Position numbers and translations under genes: made by a program. This document shows positions 31,815 to 44,293 of a stretch of DNA of 64,000 bases, piece after piece. The DNA comes from Eurosta solidaginis (Eukaryota > Arthropoda > Insecta > Diptera > Tephritidae): NCBI RefSeq assembly GCF_040869045.1, contig NC_090320.1:251968978-252032977 (forward strand), given 5' to 3'. Every line of letters starts with the position of its first letter. The first letter of the stretch is position 1. The notes under the pieces were generated by a model, which was not told the DNA's origin, did no database searches, and saw only the letters and a program-made list of their open reading frames with translations.

Positions 31815-34187
31815 TTTTTATACTCAGTTGAGCAGAGCTCACAGAGTATATTAAGTTTGATTGGATAACGGTTGGTTGTACATATATAAAGGAATCGAGA
31901 TAGATATAGACTTCCATATATCAAAATAATCAGGATCGAAAAAAAAATTTGATTGAGTCATGTCCGTCCGTCCGTTAACACGATAAATTTTGAGGTATCT
32001 TGATGAAATTTGGTATGTAGGTTCCTGAGCACTCATCTCAAATCGCTATTTAAAATGAACGATATCGGACTATAACCACGCCCACTTTTTCGATATCGAA
32101 AATTTCGAAAAACCGAAAAAGTGCGATAATTTAAAAATTTTGCAAGCTGTAATTTGTCAGTCGTTGAAGATATCATGATGAAATTTGGCAGGGACGTTAC
32201 TCCTATTACTGCATGTACGCCTTATAAAAATTAGCAAAATCGGAGAAGGATCACGCCAACTTTTAAAAAAAAATTTTTTTAAAGTAAAATTTTTACAAAA
32301 AATTTTATATCTTTACAGTATATAAGTAAATTATGTCAACATTCAACTCCAGAAATGATATGGTGCAACAAAATACAAAAATAAAAGAAAATTTCAAAAT
32401 GGGCGTGGCTCCGCCCTTTCTCATATAATTTGTCTAGGATACTTTTAACGCCATAAGTCGAACAAAAATTAACCAATCCTTTTGAAATTTGGTAGGGGCA
32501 TAGATTTATGATGCTAACTATTTTCTGTAAAACGGGCGAAATCGGTTGATGCCACGCCCAGTTTTTATACACAGTCGTTCGTCTACCCTTCCGCATGGCC
32601 GTTAACACGATAAATTGAGCAAAAATCGACATATCTTTAATGAACTTTGTTCACGTACTTACTTGAACTCACTTTATCTTGGTATGAAAAATGAACGAAA
32701 TCCGACAATGATCACGCCCACTTTTTCGATATCGAAAATTACGAAAAATGAAAAAAATGCCATAATTCTATACCAAATACGAAAAAAGGGATGAAACATG
32801 GTGAGGTAATTGGATTGGTTTATTGACGCGAAATATAACTTTAGAAAAAACCTTATAAAATGGTTGTGACACCTACCATATTAAGTAGAATGATATGAAA
32901 AAGTTCTGCAGGGCGAAATAAAAAACCCTTAAAATCTTGGCAGGTATTACATATATAAATAAGTTAGCGGTATCCAACAGATGATGTTCTGGGTCACCCT
33001 GGTCTACATTTTGGTCGATATCTGGAATCTAGGGTCACACCTGGTCCACTTTTATGGCGATATCTCGAAACGGCGTCCGCCTGTGGAACTAAGCATCACT
33101 CCCTTTTAAAGTACTCATTAACACCTTTTTTTTGATACCCATATTATAGAAACAAATTCTAGGGTCACCCCTGGTCCACCTTTATGGCGATATCTCGAAA
33201 CGGCGTCCACCTATGGAACTAAGGATTACTCCCTTTTAAAATACTCATTAATATCTTTCTTTTGATACCCATATTGTACAAACAAATTCTAGGGTCACCC
33301 CTGGTCCACCTTTATGGCGATATCTCGAAACGGGGTCCACCTATGGAACTAAGGATTACTCCCTTTTAAAATACTCATTAACACCTTTCTTTTGATACCA
33401 ATATTGTACAAACAAATTCTAGGGTCACCCCTGGTCCACCTTTGTGGCGATATCTCGAGACGGCGTCCACCTATGGAACTAAGGATTACTCCCTTTTAAA
33501 ATACTCATTAACACCTTTCTTTTGATACCGATATTGTACAAACAAATTCTAGGGTCACCCCTGGTCCACCTTTATGGCGATATCTCGAAAAGGCGACCAT
33601 CTATACAAATACCACCACTACCTTTTAAAACCCTCCTTAATACCTTTAATTTGATACCGATATCGTACAAACTAATTCTAGGGTCAGCCCTGGTCCACCT
33701 TTATGGCGATATCTCGAAACGGCGTGCACCTATGGAACTAAGGATTACTCCCTTTTAAAATACTCATTAACACCTTTCTTTTGATACCGATATTGTACAA
33801 ACAAATTCTAGGGTCACCCCTGGTCCACCTTTATGGCGATATCTCGAAACGGCGTGCATATATGGAACTAAGGATTACTCCCTTTTAAAATACTCATTAA
33901 CACCTTTCTTTTGATACCCATATTGTACAAACAAATTCTGGAGCAACCCTGATCCACCTTTATGGCGATATCCCTAAATGGCGTCCACCTATAGAACTAT
34001 GGCCCACTCCTTCATAAAATACTCTTTAATGCCTTTCATTTGATACACATGTCATACAAACACATTCCAGGGTTTCCCTCGGTTCATTTTCCTACTTGGT
34101 TATTTTCCCTTATGTTGTCACCACAGCTCTCAACTGAGTATGTACTGTTCGGTTACACCCGAACTTAACCTTCCTTACTTGTTTTTG
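31815..34187 (+). mobile_element. Family A, longest copy (Helentron-like non-autonomous)
   Basis: 2373 bp. Plus-strand order: TTTTTATACTCAGTTGAGCA end; GTCCGTCCGTCCGT microsatellite about 150 bp in (31962-31976); internal CCACGCCC/GGGCGTGG and TTTTTCGATATCGAAAA blocks; a 130-bp minisatellite (33029-34070); then CTCTCAACTGAGTATG, a hairpin GTTCGG-TTACAC-CCGAAC and CTTACTTGTTT. A 13-bp perfect subterminal inverted repeat, ATACTCAGTTGAG, lies at 31820-31832 and 34129-34141. This layout matches DINE-1/Helentron-associated elements, though classification is by architecture only. No coding capacity. Confidence 0.85.
33029..34075 (+). repeat. 130-bp minisatellite inside family A
   Basis: Eight to nine units aligned on AGGGTCACCCCTGGTCCACC at 33031, 33161, 33291, 33421, 33551, 33680, 33810 and 33940, so a strict 130-bp period. 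Each unit includes TATGGCGATATCTCGAAA and ATTGTACAAACAAATTCT. Middle units are nearly identical while the edge units are diverged. Other copies carry only about two to four units. Confidence 0.92.
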
Positions 34188-34470
34188 TATATCGTTGCAT
34201 ATTTGCTGGAGCAACTTGTCATCACTGCTGTCATAACTTCTACATACTTACGTAAGTGTGCATTTTCTTTTTTATGTTCGAATACTTATTTATGTTGTCA
34301 TGTACTCATGTTCTTATAAGTTATGAATTAATGTATGTATGTATGTATTTTCTCAGTTTATGCGCCAAACGAAGCATGTGATCAAATATAAATAAACTTG
34401 CATGTGTGCATACATATATATATGGTATATTATGTATGACTATTTGGTTTAGGACATACATACATACGTC
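34188..34470. other. No gene; ATGT-type runs
   Basis: AT-rich linker with ATGTATGTATGTATTT (34332-34348) and ACATACATACATACG (34453-34467). Confidence 0.45.
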
Positions 34471-34604
34471 CAATATATAAAATTCTTCTGTCACGGTTTT
34501 AGAGGCTGAACTCCTTCGAAACGGCTGAACCGATTCTCATGAAATTTTGTGAGCATATTGGGTAGGTCTGAGAATCGGCAAACGTTTACCTTTTTTTTCC
34601 CTAC

Positions 34605-35345
34605 TTTTCTGGGGTCTTGAGAACAAAACGTGGACCCGGGTACCCCTAGAATATGTGTATACAATATGGATACTAAATGAAAGCTGTTGACGAGTGCTAT
34701 GGTAAAGGATAATTTTCACACCCCTGGGTGACTAGGGTCTCAAATATAGGCCAAAGCGTGGACCCGGATACCCCTAGAATGTGTTTATACAATATTGATG
34801 ACAAATGAAAGCTGTTGGTGAGTGCTATAGTACAGGATAATTTTGATACAACTGAGAGGCTAGGGTCTCGAGATATAGCCCAAAACGTGGACCCGGGTAC
34901 CCCTAGAATGTGTTTGCACAATATGGATATCAAATGAAAGTTGTTGATGAGTGTTATAGTACAGGATAATTTTGATACAACTGGAAGGCTAGGGTCTCGA
35001 GATATAGCCCAAAACGTGGACACGGATACACGTAGAATGTGTTTTTACATTATGGGTACCAAGTTGAAGCTGTTGATGTGTGATTTAGTACAGAGTAAGT
35101 TTTACACCGCTGGGTGACTACGCTCTCGAGATATAGGCCAAAACATGGACCCGGATACACCTCGAATGTGTTTTTATATTATGGGTATAACGTTGAAGCT
35201 GTTGATGTGTGATTTAGTACAGAGTAAGTTTTACACCGCTGAGTGACTAGGGCCTCGAGATATAAGCCAAAACATGGACCCTGATACCCCTAAAATGTGT
35301 GTGTATTATGGATATCAAATAAAAGCTGTTGCCGAGAGCTCCAAA
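34605..35345 (+). repeat. ~128-bp tandem array in family B
   Basis: About six units aligned on CTAGGGTCTCGAGATATAGCC near 34729, 34860, 34989, 35114 and 35246 (periods of 125-132 bp). Each contains AACGTGGACCCGGGTACCCCTAGAATGTGTT and GAAAGCTGTTG. The same unit, inverted, occurs at 55250-55640 and 56513-56640. Confidence 0.85.
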
Positions 35346-35542
35346 GTTCATTGTGATATTCGATTTAGTCGCATCAACCTGGCAAAACTGATAAATATGC
35401 ATGCGAAGTCGAAATAAAGACAAGAATTAATAATAACCACATACCTATTTACATACGTCCAATTCGACTTGCCTGAAATTTCGTATATAAATTTGCCTAT
35501 ATTAGTATTTACCATGCTTTTTTCCGGGAAGTATACCAGAGA

Positions 35543-35660
35543 CGGACTGGGACTGGGATTAGGACTAGGACTGGGACTGAGACTGAGACTCGGAGTGGGA
35601 CTGGGACTGAGACTCGGAATGGGACTGGAACAAAATACATACCACCCTCTGGGACTGGCA
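35543..35660 (+). repeat. GGGACT hexanucleotide tract
   Basis: Imperfect GGGACT/GAGACT/GGACTG repeats. Matching, inverted tracts occur at the same place in the family B copies at 30145-30222, 36960-36992 and 54967-55045, so it is part of the element and not an independent microsatellite. Confidence 0.75.
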
Positions 35661-35895
35661 ATACGAGATGAAGAAGAAGGAGAAAAACTTGAGAGAAGAG
35701 AAAATAGGGGAGACTGAGAAAGAGATAGAATGAGACGAAGGTGGAGATGAAGCGAGAAGACGGAGGGAGGATTGAATAAAAAGATTAGGAGAAAGTGTGT
35801 AGGGGTAGGGCAGAGTTAGATGGAAAAAGCTTATTAAAATGTATGCAGATAGGGCAAATTTAGGACAAAACAACGTCTGCCTGGTCTGCTAATAT

Positions 35896-36645
35896 ATATA
35901 TATATAAAAATTTTTTTGAATATGAGCTATCATATTTCTTTTCTCAACATCTTTCGATTCAATGCAAAAAATTTTGCTGAGAGTTATCACCAGTTTCCAT
36001 TCTTGGTGGAGTGGGGGAGTGCGTCAGAGGGTGAAAATTTATGCAATATAATTCATAAATATTGTGTGGCGATACGAAAAAACAAGATTTTATGCAAACA
36101 AAAAGTTTATGCAATGCATACATATATATGTAAGGGCATACAGGGAACTTTGTGGGTATTTGGTAAACCAATATTTGTATTTATGTATGTGTGTGTTGTT
36201 GCAAAATTTTTTTGACATATTAAAATTTCTATTTATTAAAAGCACTTGGGCAGTGATAGATAGCTATTTATGAAGAAAGATTTAACAGAGATAATGTTCG
36301 GTCTGTTAATATAATTTATTTTTGTTTTCGTTTTCATGGAAATATTTATTCAAGTTAATGTTCTATTTTATTACACGTTTATGGATTTCAAGTGAATATA
36401 ATTTTTCCCGTTAATGAGAGAATACTGAAAATTTTCAAAAAAAAAAAAAAAAAAACAGAGGTACTTAGAAAAATGTTCATTAAAAATTCAACAACAAACT
36501 GCAAACTTCAAATACGCAACAAATATACAGACGCATACATGACTTAACAGGAAGTCAGTGCAATAAGAAATGGTAAGTCATCAGGTTTTAATTTGAGATC
36601 GATAGAGAATTTCTGTGGAGCCCGTTTGGCTCTTTTATACCTAAT
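35896..36645. other. No gene seen
   Basis: AT-rich sequence with a long A run (36438-36456); no supported feature. Confidence 0.45.
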
Positions 36646-36647
36646 AC

Positions 36648-37260
36648 CACCAGACTAGGTAGACGTTGTTGTGCCCTAAGTTTAGTCCATTTGCATAGCT
36701 TTTAGCAAGCTTTTACCTCTCACTCTCCATCCCCCTTTTCTTAGTCATTTTATTCACTCCTCTCTCTGCATCTCTTTTTTCCTCCCGTCTTTTCCACAAT
36801 TTCTTCTCTCTTTGGCTTCCTCTCCTTGTCCCTTCCCCGCTTCACCTCTCTCTATCTCTAACATGAGTCCAAATTGATCTCTTCCTCAGTCCCTTTCTCT
36901 TTTCTTCGTCTTTCTTCTCTATAGTTGTTTTTATTCCTCTCCATCCATTCTTCCCATTTCTAGTCCCAGTCTCAGTCCCAGTTTCAGTCCTCCTACTTCC
37001 TCTTCTTCCTCCAAAATTCCTTGTCTTTACTCTATCTCCATCCTTCCCCTTCCCTTCTTCTCCTTCTACCACTATCTTTTTCTGTGCCTGTCTCTCTTTT
37101 CGTCACTGGTTATGTGCTTCTCCCATTGCTGTAAATGTTCCATTCCTATTTCCTATCCAACTCTCTGTGTTCTTGCTGCTCATTTTACCGCTCTCTCTTC
37201 CAATTTCCATCTTTTAATCTCCCTATTTAAGGAGGAATATGCTTTTTAAAAAGAGGCCCC
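36648..37260 (-). mobile_element. Family B copy, truncated
   Basis: Minus-strand core (GTAGACGTTGTTGTGCCCTAAGTTTAGTCCATTTGCATAGC, 36659-36700). A long CT-rich segment (36715-37120) with a short CAGTCC tract at 36960-36992 follows. The minisatellite and 5' end are missing. The end near 37260 is approximate. Confidence 0.65.
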
Positions 37261-38810
37261 ATCTCATCTATAGCCCTAAATGTTTACCTATCCAAAAGGC
37301 TAATTATTAACAAAACTTCAAGCGAAGTGCTTGGTGAATTAGAATTTTTGGATTAGGGACATCCCTGGTGCAATTCCCGGAGAAAAAGTGTAGGAAAAGT
37401 GAAGTGTGAAAAGGTTCTTCAATAAAAAATAGTAGCAAAATTACCCCAGCGTACAATCTCTAGTAAAATGCATAGAAATTAGTTTTTCTCTAATAGATCG
37501 GCCAATGGTCCACATCGCGAAAAAAAACATACGAAATTTTGAATATGAGTCATTCTCAAACCCTCTCGTACACACACAAAAAGTAATCATCAAAATCGAC
37601 GCGGCCATAAAGGAGGAGCTCAGTGACATAAGAATTGGAATAATAATTGTCTACTGATCGAAGAATCGTAGTGTAGGGCGACTCATTTGCGCAGAAATTC
37701 TTTATTCCAATTCTTGTGTTCTGGCTCTTGAACTAAGAGCAACATGATGATGCGAAGAGTAGGATATGGTAGTAAACTCGTGTAATACATAGGGTCGCGG
37801 CGAGAAGATAGGAATTTTCTGAGGGGATACTATGCAGTATTCCATATGTATGCTTACCAAGATATGTTGTCTTGAAGAAAGAGGCTTGTCGTATAAATTT
37901 GTAAATAGCTGTAATTCCATACTAAATAGCTGTAATTCCATACAGAGCTCAAGTAGTTTCCAACATCAATTTGTCTTACATCAATATGCGTAGGAATATC
38001 TGTTATAATTACATCAATACTTTACATACTCCCGACGTTTTTAAATGCGCCAACAGGCATAGGATTTCGCACCAGTTCTTGTCGCTGCGAAGTGATTGCA
38101 ACTAATTTGTCGCAGATAAAAGGAATAACCACAAACTTAGTAAGGCAAAGAAACGTCCGTTCAGTCGTGATCGAGCAAACAAAACACAAAGCCGGATTTG
38201 ACATTCAAACTTTCGACGATAGCAATGCTCGAGGAATAAACTGTGGGAAAATTAAGTAATGTAGGCTCGTATTCACCACACAACGTATTGTACGGTCTTT
38301 TTTACCCTGGAGTCGGCTGCAATCCAAAATTTAGAGAATGGAAGGTTGAATGTAGAAGCGCAGTCAGACGGCAATGTCTTTGAAATGAGAATGATTCTAA
38401 TATAACGTATATAACGAGATTTCCCAGGGGGTTAAGAGCTATCTTTAGTTCAGCCAGGATCATTTTAATCTCTCAAAGCTTTTATCGGTTCTTCTGAATA
38501 TTCAAGGAACGAGCTTATGCTCTCATGTCATTACTTGATACCCTGCTTCAGTATTGGCGTGCAGAAAAGTGCACGTGTCTATGTCCATTACAAAGCCCGT
38601 TATATAACAAGAGACAGTTCTTCTTTACAGTCAGCCATAGAAGATGGACGTTCGTCTTGGTTTAGACATAAATTCATAGGGAGAAAACATGTATAAGTGT
38701 CTTCCAAGCGTTATTCACCACACTCTCTTTAATAAGCTTTAAAGTTCTCCTATGTAATAAGAACTAACATAACCTAACCTGACTTATGCAGACGTTTTAT
38801 TAAAAACAAA
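37261..38810. other. No gene seen
   Basis: About 1.5 kb without a supported feature. A TAGCTGTAATTCCATAC sequence is repeated in tandem at 37907-37942. Confidence 0.4.
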
Positions 38811-38873
38811 CCAATTACACGCAAGCATATCCGTACCACCTGAAAAGTCGGATACCATTACGTATACGTAACA
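38811..38873 (-). repeat. Short dispersed repeat shared with 62442-62510
   Basis: Reverse complement reads GTTACGTATACGTAATGG..TTTTCAGGTGGTACGGATATGCTTGCGTGTAATTGG, closely matching the plus strand at 62442-62510. It lies directly against the end of a family A copy. Confidence 0.6.
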
Positions 38874-40833
38874 TTTTTATACTAAGTTGAGCAGAGCTCA
38901 CTGAGTATATTAACCTTGATTGGATAACGGTTGGTTGTACAGGTATAAAGGAATCGAGATATATATAGACTTCCATATATCAAAATCATCAGGATCGAAA
39001 AAAAATTTGATTGAGCCATGTCCGTCCGTCCATCTGTCCTTAAACACGATAACTTGAGTAAATTTTGAGGTATCTTGATGAAATTTGGTATGTAGGTTCC
39101 TGAGCACTCATCTCAGATCGCTATTTAAAATGAAAAATATCGGACTATAACCACGCCCACTTTTTCGATATCGAAAATTTCGAAAAACAGAAAAAGTGCG
39201 ATAATTCATTACCAAAGACGGGTAAAGCGATGAAACTTGGTAGGTGAGTTAAACCGATGACGCTGAATAGAAAATTAGTAAAATTTTGGACAATGGGCGT
39301 GGCACCGCCCACTTTTAAAAGAAGGTAATTTAAAATTTTTCCAAGCTGTAATTTGGCAGTCGTTGAATATATCATGATGAAATTTGGCAGGAACGTTACT
39401 CCTATTACTATATGTATGCTTAATAGAAATTAGCAAAATCGGAGAACGACCACGCCCACTTTTAAAAATAAATTTTTTTTAAGTCAAATTTTAACAAAAA
39501 GTTTAATATCTTTACAGTATATAAGCAAATTATGTCAACATTCAACTCCAGTAATGATATGGTGTAACAAAATGAAAAAATAAAAGAAAATTTTAAAATA
39601 GGCGTGGCTCCGCCCTTTTTCATTTAATTTGTCTAGGATACTTTTAATGCCAAAAGTCGAACAAAAATTTACCAATCCTTGTGAAATTTGGTAGGGGCTT
39701 AGATTCTGGGACAATAACTTATTTCTGTGTAAAATGGCGAAAGCGGTTGAAGCCACACCCAGTTTTTATACACAGTCGACCTTCTGTCCTTCCGCTCGGC
39801 CGTTAACAAGACAACTTGAGCAAAAATCGATATATCTTCACTAAACTCAGTTCACTTATTTATCTGAACTCACTTTGTATTGGTATAAAAAATGGCCGAA
39901 ATCCGATTATGACCACGCCCACTTTTTCGATATCGAAAATTACCAAAAACGAAAAAAATGCCATAATTCTATACCAAATATGAAAAAAGAGACGAGACAT
40001 GGTATTTGGATTGGTCTATTGACGCAAAATATATCTTTAGAAACAAACTTTGTAAAATGGGTGTGACACCTACCATATTAAGTAGAATGAAATGAAAAAG
40101 TTATGCAGGGCGGAATAAAAAACCTTTGAAATCTTGGCAGGAATACTGTTCGTGGTATTATATATATCAACAAATTAGCGGTATCCAACAGATGATGTTC
40201 TGGGTCACCCTGGTTCACATTTTGGCCGATATCTGGAAAAATCCTTCACATTTATAACTGTACCACTCCCTTTTAAAAGCCTCATTAATAACTTTAATTT
40301 GATACCCATGTTGTAAAAACACATTCTAGAGTCACCCCTGGTCCACCTTAATGGCGATATCTCGAAAAAGCGTCCACCTATAGAACTAAGCCCCACGCCA
40401 TTTTAAAATACTCATTTACACTCTTCGTTTGATACCCATATTGTACAAACGCATTTTAGGGTCACCCCTGGTCCACCTTTATGCCGATATCTCGAAAAGG
40501 CGACCACCTATACAACTACCACCACTCCCTTTTAAAACCCTCATTAATACCTTTAATTTGATACCCATATCATACAAACACATTCTAGAGTCACCCCTGG
40601 TCCACCTTTATGGCGATATCCCTAAATGGCGTCCACCTATAGAACTATGGCCCACTCCCTCATAAAATACTCTTTAATACCTTTCATTTGATACAAGTGT
40701 CATACAAACACATTCCAGGATTACCCTCGGTTCATTTTCCTACATGGTTACTTTCCCTTATGTTGCCACCTTAGCTCTCAACTGAGTATGTAATGTTCGG
40801 TTACACCCGAACTTAACCTTCCTTACTTGTTTA
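38874..40833 (+). mobile_element. Family A copy
   Basis: Full-length ends: TTTTTATACTAAGTTGAGCAGAGC and GTTCGG-TTACAC-CCGAAC..CTTACTTGTTT. GTCCGTCCGTCCATC microsatellite near 39019. About four minisatellite units (40320-40740) against eight or more in the 31815 copy. The 5' subterminal repeat has one mismatch (ACTAAG). Confidence 0.85.
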
Positions 40834-42610
40834 TTATGATTTCATACAAAAGAGTTACATACATACACATAGACTTGCCGTCGAAGGTAAAGCATTAAGC
40901 GTTAAAAAGGGCAGAGCAATAGTATTGGTTTCTTATTGATTTTGAAAGCAATATCGAAACTAAATTTGCGAGATGATCCCGAAACTACTTCAGAGACGAT
41001 CCCAAAATGATCCAGAAAAAATAATTCCAAGATAATCCTGAAAACATCTCGAAAAAAGTCGTGAAGGTAAGTCGGAAATATGTAGCCCTAATAACTATAA
41101 AAATAAACTGAAACCATCATAAACTTATCCTGAAACAGTGCTTAAGTTATCATATAAAGATATCGAAAATAATCATCAAACTATCTTAAAATAATTCCGA
41201 AAAAAAATCGAAATTGTTCAGAAACGATCATGGCTTATGTTATTAGATTTCGTAGGACTCAGAGCGCGGCTGGCTACCTGCAGTCTGCTCATTCACAGAT
41301 GCACAAACGCTGGGAAAACTCTACTTTTGCACGAGGACGATATAACTCATGACACAATCAAAAGTGGTTTGCTCGTCTGACAAATTTTTTGACAATTGCA
41401 GCCGTTTATCATTTAATTGAGTTACGATCGTTAATTGTGTTGTTTCTTTGCAATTTTTGAAAAATATTAGTAGTAGAAATAGGAAGCAATTAGTTTACAA
41501 GTACCCGATAAGTACTGAACTGCATAATTCGTTAAAACATTTTTTTCTTAATTTTATGATGAATTTATTAACCATTCCACGATTTATTAGTGTGGCTGAA
41601 GAAAGTAAATTACATATAGCAGGAAACATACACTTTCGTAAACCTATGAACATACGAAACCTAAACCAATTTGAAATACATCGCTCAACGTCAAAAATTC
41701 GACTAGTAAATCGATTCAGGTAAAAATGTCCTTAGTAATGAAAATGAGTAAAATGTACTCATAGAGCATGTTAACTTATTCATTCCGTATATTCAGAACA
41801 TTCATCTCCATTTAAGAATTTGTGGAATCGGTATATACTTATTTGATATATTCGGACCTCGTAAGGTAGTATCAAATATTCTAAATTAACGGTTTATTCG
41901 GAACACTGCCATGAAATCTTAACGGTGAGAACTCCCTGTGTAGGAGGACCGCACAAAAGCTTAACTCTTCTGTCAAAGTCAGGGCCGGAATATAAAGTTA
42001 TAAGACAATAAGCCATTTTCTTTATTTATTTTTGTCAGTTCATTGTGGATGCTGAGTAAAGTATCACCCCATGCAGGCTGCCTGTTCAAAATCGCCTTAT
42101 CTTAAAATATTTTTCAAAAATTTTCCATTTCAGAATTTGTCACAAAAATGCCCTATATTAGAATTAGATTGAAGAACGCCTCATCTCAGAATGCTTTTCC
42201 TTAACTCCCTCTTATGCCAAAATGCATTAAACTCATGCTCAGATGGGGAGATTTTGAAACAAATTTTGAGATATTGTATTTTCGTACAAATTCTAGCGCA
42301 CAGCATTGTTCAAACAAATTCTGAAAGAATGACCAAACCAAGATAACTCTTTATCAATTCACGAAATATTTAGTAGAAAATTAATTGTTTCCTTCAAAAC
42401 TTGTTGGCATTTACAAATTTATTATCACTACTAATATACTACCAAAGGTATTTTTCTACTACAATTTTCGCTGAAGGGTATTGATTTACTCCACATTTTC
42501 CCTATTTTGTAAAAGCAATTCGTCCAAATTTTTAATTTTGGGAGTGTCAAAGCTCTGCTATCATTGGAGAACAAACCTCTAGTAATTGAATTATGGATAT
42601 AAATCTGATC
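40834..42610. other. Unclassified spacer with degenerate GATCC/GAAAC repeats
   Basis: From 40970 to 41235 a degenerate short motif (roughly GATCCCGAAACTATCC, about 13-20 bp period) repeats many times. The remainder is AT-rich without recognised genes. One 91-codon frame at 41448-41723 has no recognisable domain. Confidence 0.5.
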
Positions 42611-42611
42611 A

Positions 42612-42705
42612 AAAGTGGTGCGATGTTAGCGTGCACCACCTATCACACCGAGGATCCTGAGTTCACGCCCCGGGCAAAGCAAAATAAAAATTTGAGAAAT
42701 TAAAA
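42612..42705 (+). repeat. SINE head fragment
   Basis: GTGCGATGTTAGCGTGCACCACCTATCACACCGAGGATCCTGAGTTCACGCCCCGGGCAAAGCAA matches the SINE heads at 47326-47440, including the derived GATGTTAGCGTGCAC variant. It lies just outside the left arm of the large inverted repeat. Confidence 0.75.
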
Positions 42706-42725
42706 ATTTAAATTTAAAAAATTAA

Positions 42726-43163
42726 AAAAAAATTTAATTTAAGTCAAATTTTAACAAAATTTTTTATATCTTTACAGTATATAATTAATAATGTCAACAA
42801 ATGTCCACCTTTATGGCGATATCTCGAAAAGGCGTCCACCTATAGAACTAAGCCCACGCCCTTTTAAAATAATCATTAACACCCTTCATTTGATACACAT
42901 ATCGTACAAACAAGTTCTAGAGTCAGCTCTGGTCCACCTTTATTGCGATATCCCTAAATGGCGTCCAACCATAGAACTATGGCCTACTCCCTCTTAAAAT
43001 ACTCTTTAATACCTTCCATTTGATACACATGTCATACAAACACATCCCAGGGTTAACCTAGGTTCATTTTCCTACATGGTGATTTTCCCCTATTTTGTCT
43101 ACATAGCTCTCAGCTGAGTATGTAATGTTCGGTTACACCCGAACTTAGCCTTCCTTACTTGTT
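42726..43163 (+). mobile_element. Family A copy, truncated by the arm boundary
   Basis: Retains the minisatellite part and the hairpin end (GTTCGG-TTACAC-CCGAAC..CTTACTTGTTTT). The microsatellite half is absent because the duplication breakpoint lies at about 42726. Counterpart of 49586-50038. Confidence 0.85.
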
Positions 43164-44293
43164 TTTATTTGTGTACAAATGATGAGAACATAAAACTGAA
43201 TGCATACGCATAGAGAACTCTAACATATAAATCATACAGTGGTAAAGTGTTGCATACTTTATGGCGTCCCATTTAGCTTATGGGATTTTGGGAGATCATG
43301 CGGTGTGTGGTCGGGTCTTATTAAACAATTTTTGAGGTAAAAAAGTTAAACAAAAAGAGTCAAAATTATCTTTATAAGTATTTATGTTGCGCACGTTTTC
43401 ACAATCGTTTTTTAGGGGCCCATACTAGCTGACCAAAGTATGTGAAAACGACTTCAAAGTTCAAAATAATATTTTAAGGAAATTTAAGGAGATTCACAAA
43501 ACCAAATTTTCAAATTTTTTTCGCCTTTAATATAACAAAAAATTAAGTCTAATGACTTTACGCCATTGAACTCCTTCCCTTAATATAGACTCGTAATTTT
43601 CTTAAAAATTTACTCTGGTTCAACTTTGATATGGTCTCTGACAAAATTTAGACATAGTCAATGCCTGCTTCTCAAAACACAAATTCTCGAACGGTCTGTA
43701 TAATCCCTTCACATCCAAAACAAAATCAACAAACCTAAGTGTTCGTACCCCCCGACTATTTTCAAATTATCCATAATGTTTGATAATTTCAGGAAAGCTT
43801 TTACAAGAATATGTTAACCAGCGCCGAACTAATTATCTCCCTACGAGAGGTAGGGATGAAAGCTCGCTGGAAGCTTATACTTATCACTACAACTATAACG
43901 TATTCGGAGCTAATGAGGTTGCATGCTTTGCTCTTCATGTGGCTCCCTTGAGATTCACGTTGGGGAGCGCAATAACAGCATAATCTTCTAGGTCTTCTCA
44001 CAAAATATTCAACATACCCACGAGCTCTAAGTTGAGTTTCCAACCCCTGAAATATAACATTTATGTAGGTGAAAAAAGGAATTATAAGGCGAAGGAAATG
44101 GATATGGATATGAGAAAGAAGAAGAAAAGCTTACTGTTGCGGTTTTGAGGAGGATTATAGTCATTGCTTCTGAAAGTGCTGAAAGAAAGCATTGTTATAT
44201 TGACATGCCTCTTGGCGACTTCGATTACAATTTACACTTTAGAAATTTTCGGAAAGGGAGAATCAAAAGCAAATGTTAAGCTAAATGAAAAAG

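Larger units (their letters stand above)
34471..35895 (+). mobile_element. Family B copy (mini-me/DINE-like Helitron derivative)
   Basis: The 5' end reads CCAATATATAAAATTCTTCTG..TCACGG followed by GAACTCCTTCGAAACGGCTGAACCG, a typical start of Helitron-derived elements in insects. The middle holds a ~128-bp tandem array (34605-35345). A GGGACT hexanucleotide tract (35543-35640) follows, then the core ATAGGG.AAATTTAGGAC..ACAACGTCTGCC.GGTCTGCTAAT at 35850-35893. No ORF. This is the most complete family B copy in the window. Confidence 0.8.

Noticed and set aside
33522..33758. Repeated ISKRR/YGDISKRR peptide frames in family A copies
   Set aside because: The same frame appears in every minisatellite unit because the period (130 bp) yields it by chance; it is not kept open across units.
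33029..34075. CRISPR-like array
   Set aside because: The 130-bp units are contiguous with no unique spacers, inside a eukaryotic transposon.
35469..35873. Gly/Leu-rich and Ser-rich open frames
   Set aside because: They are translations of the GGGACT hexanucleotide tract of family B.
36720..37120. CT-rich tract as a promoter or intron end
   Set aside because: The same type of tract occurs in other family B copies, so it is part of the element.
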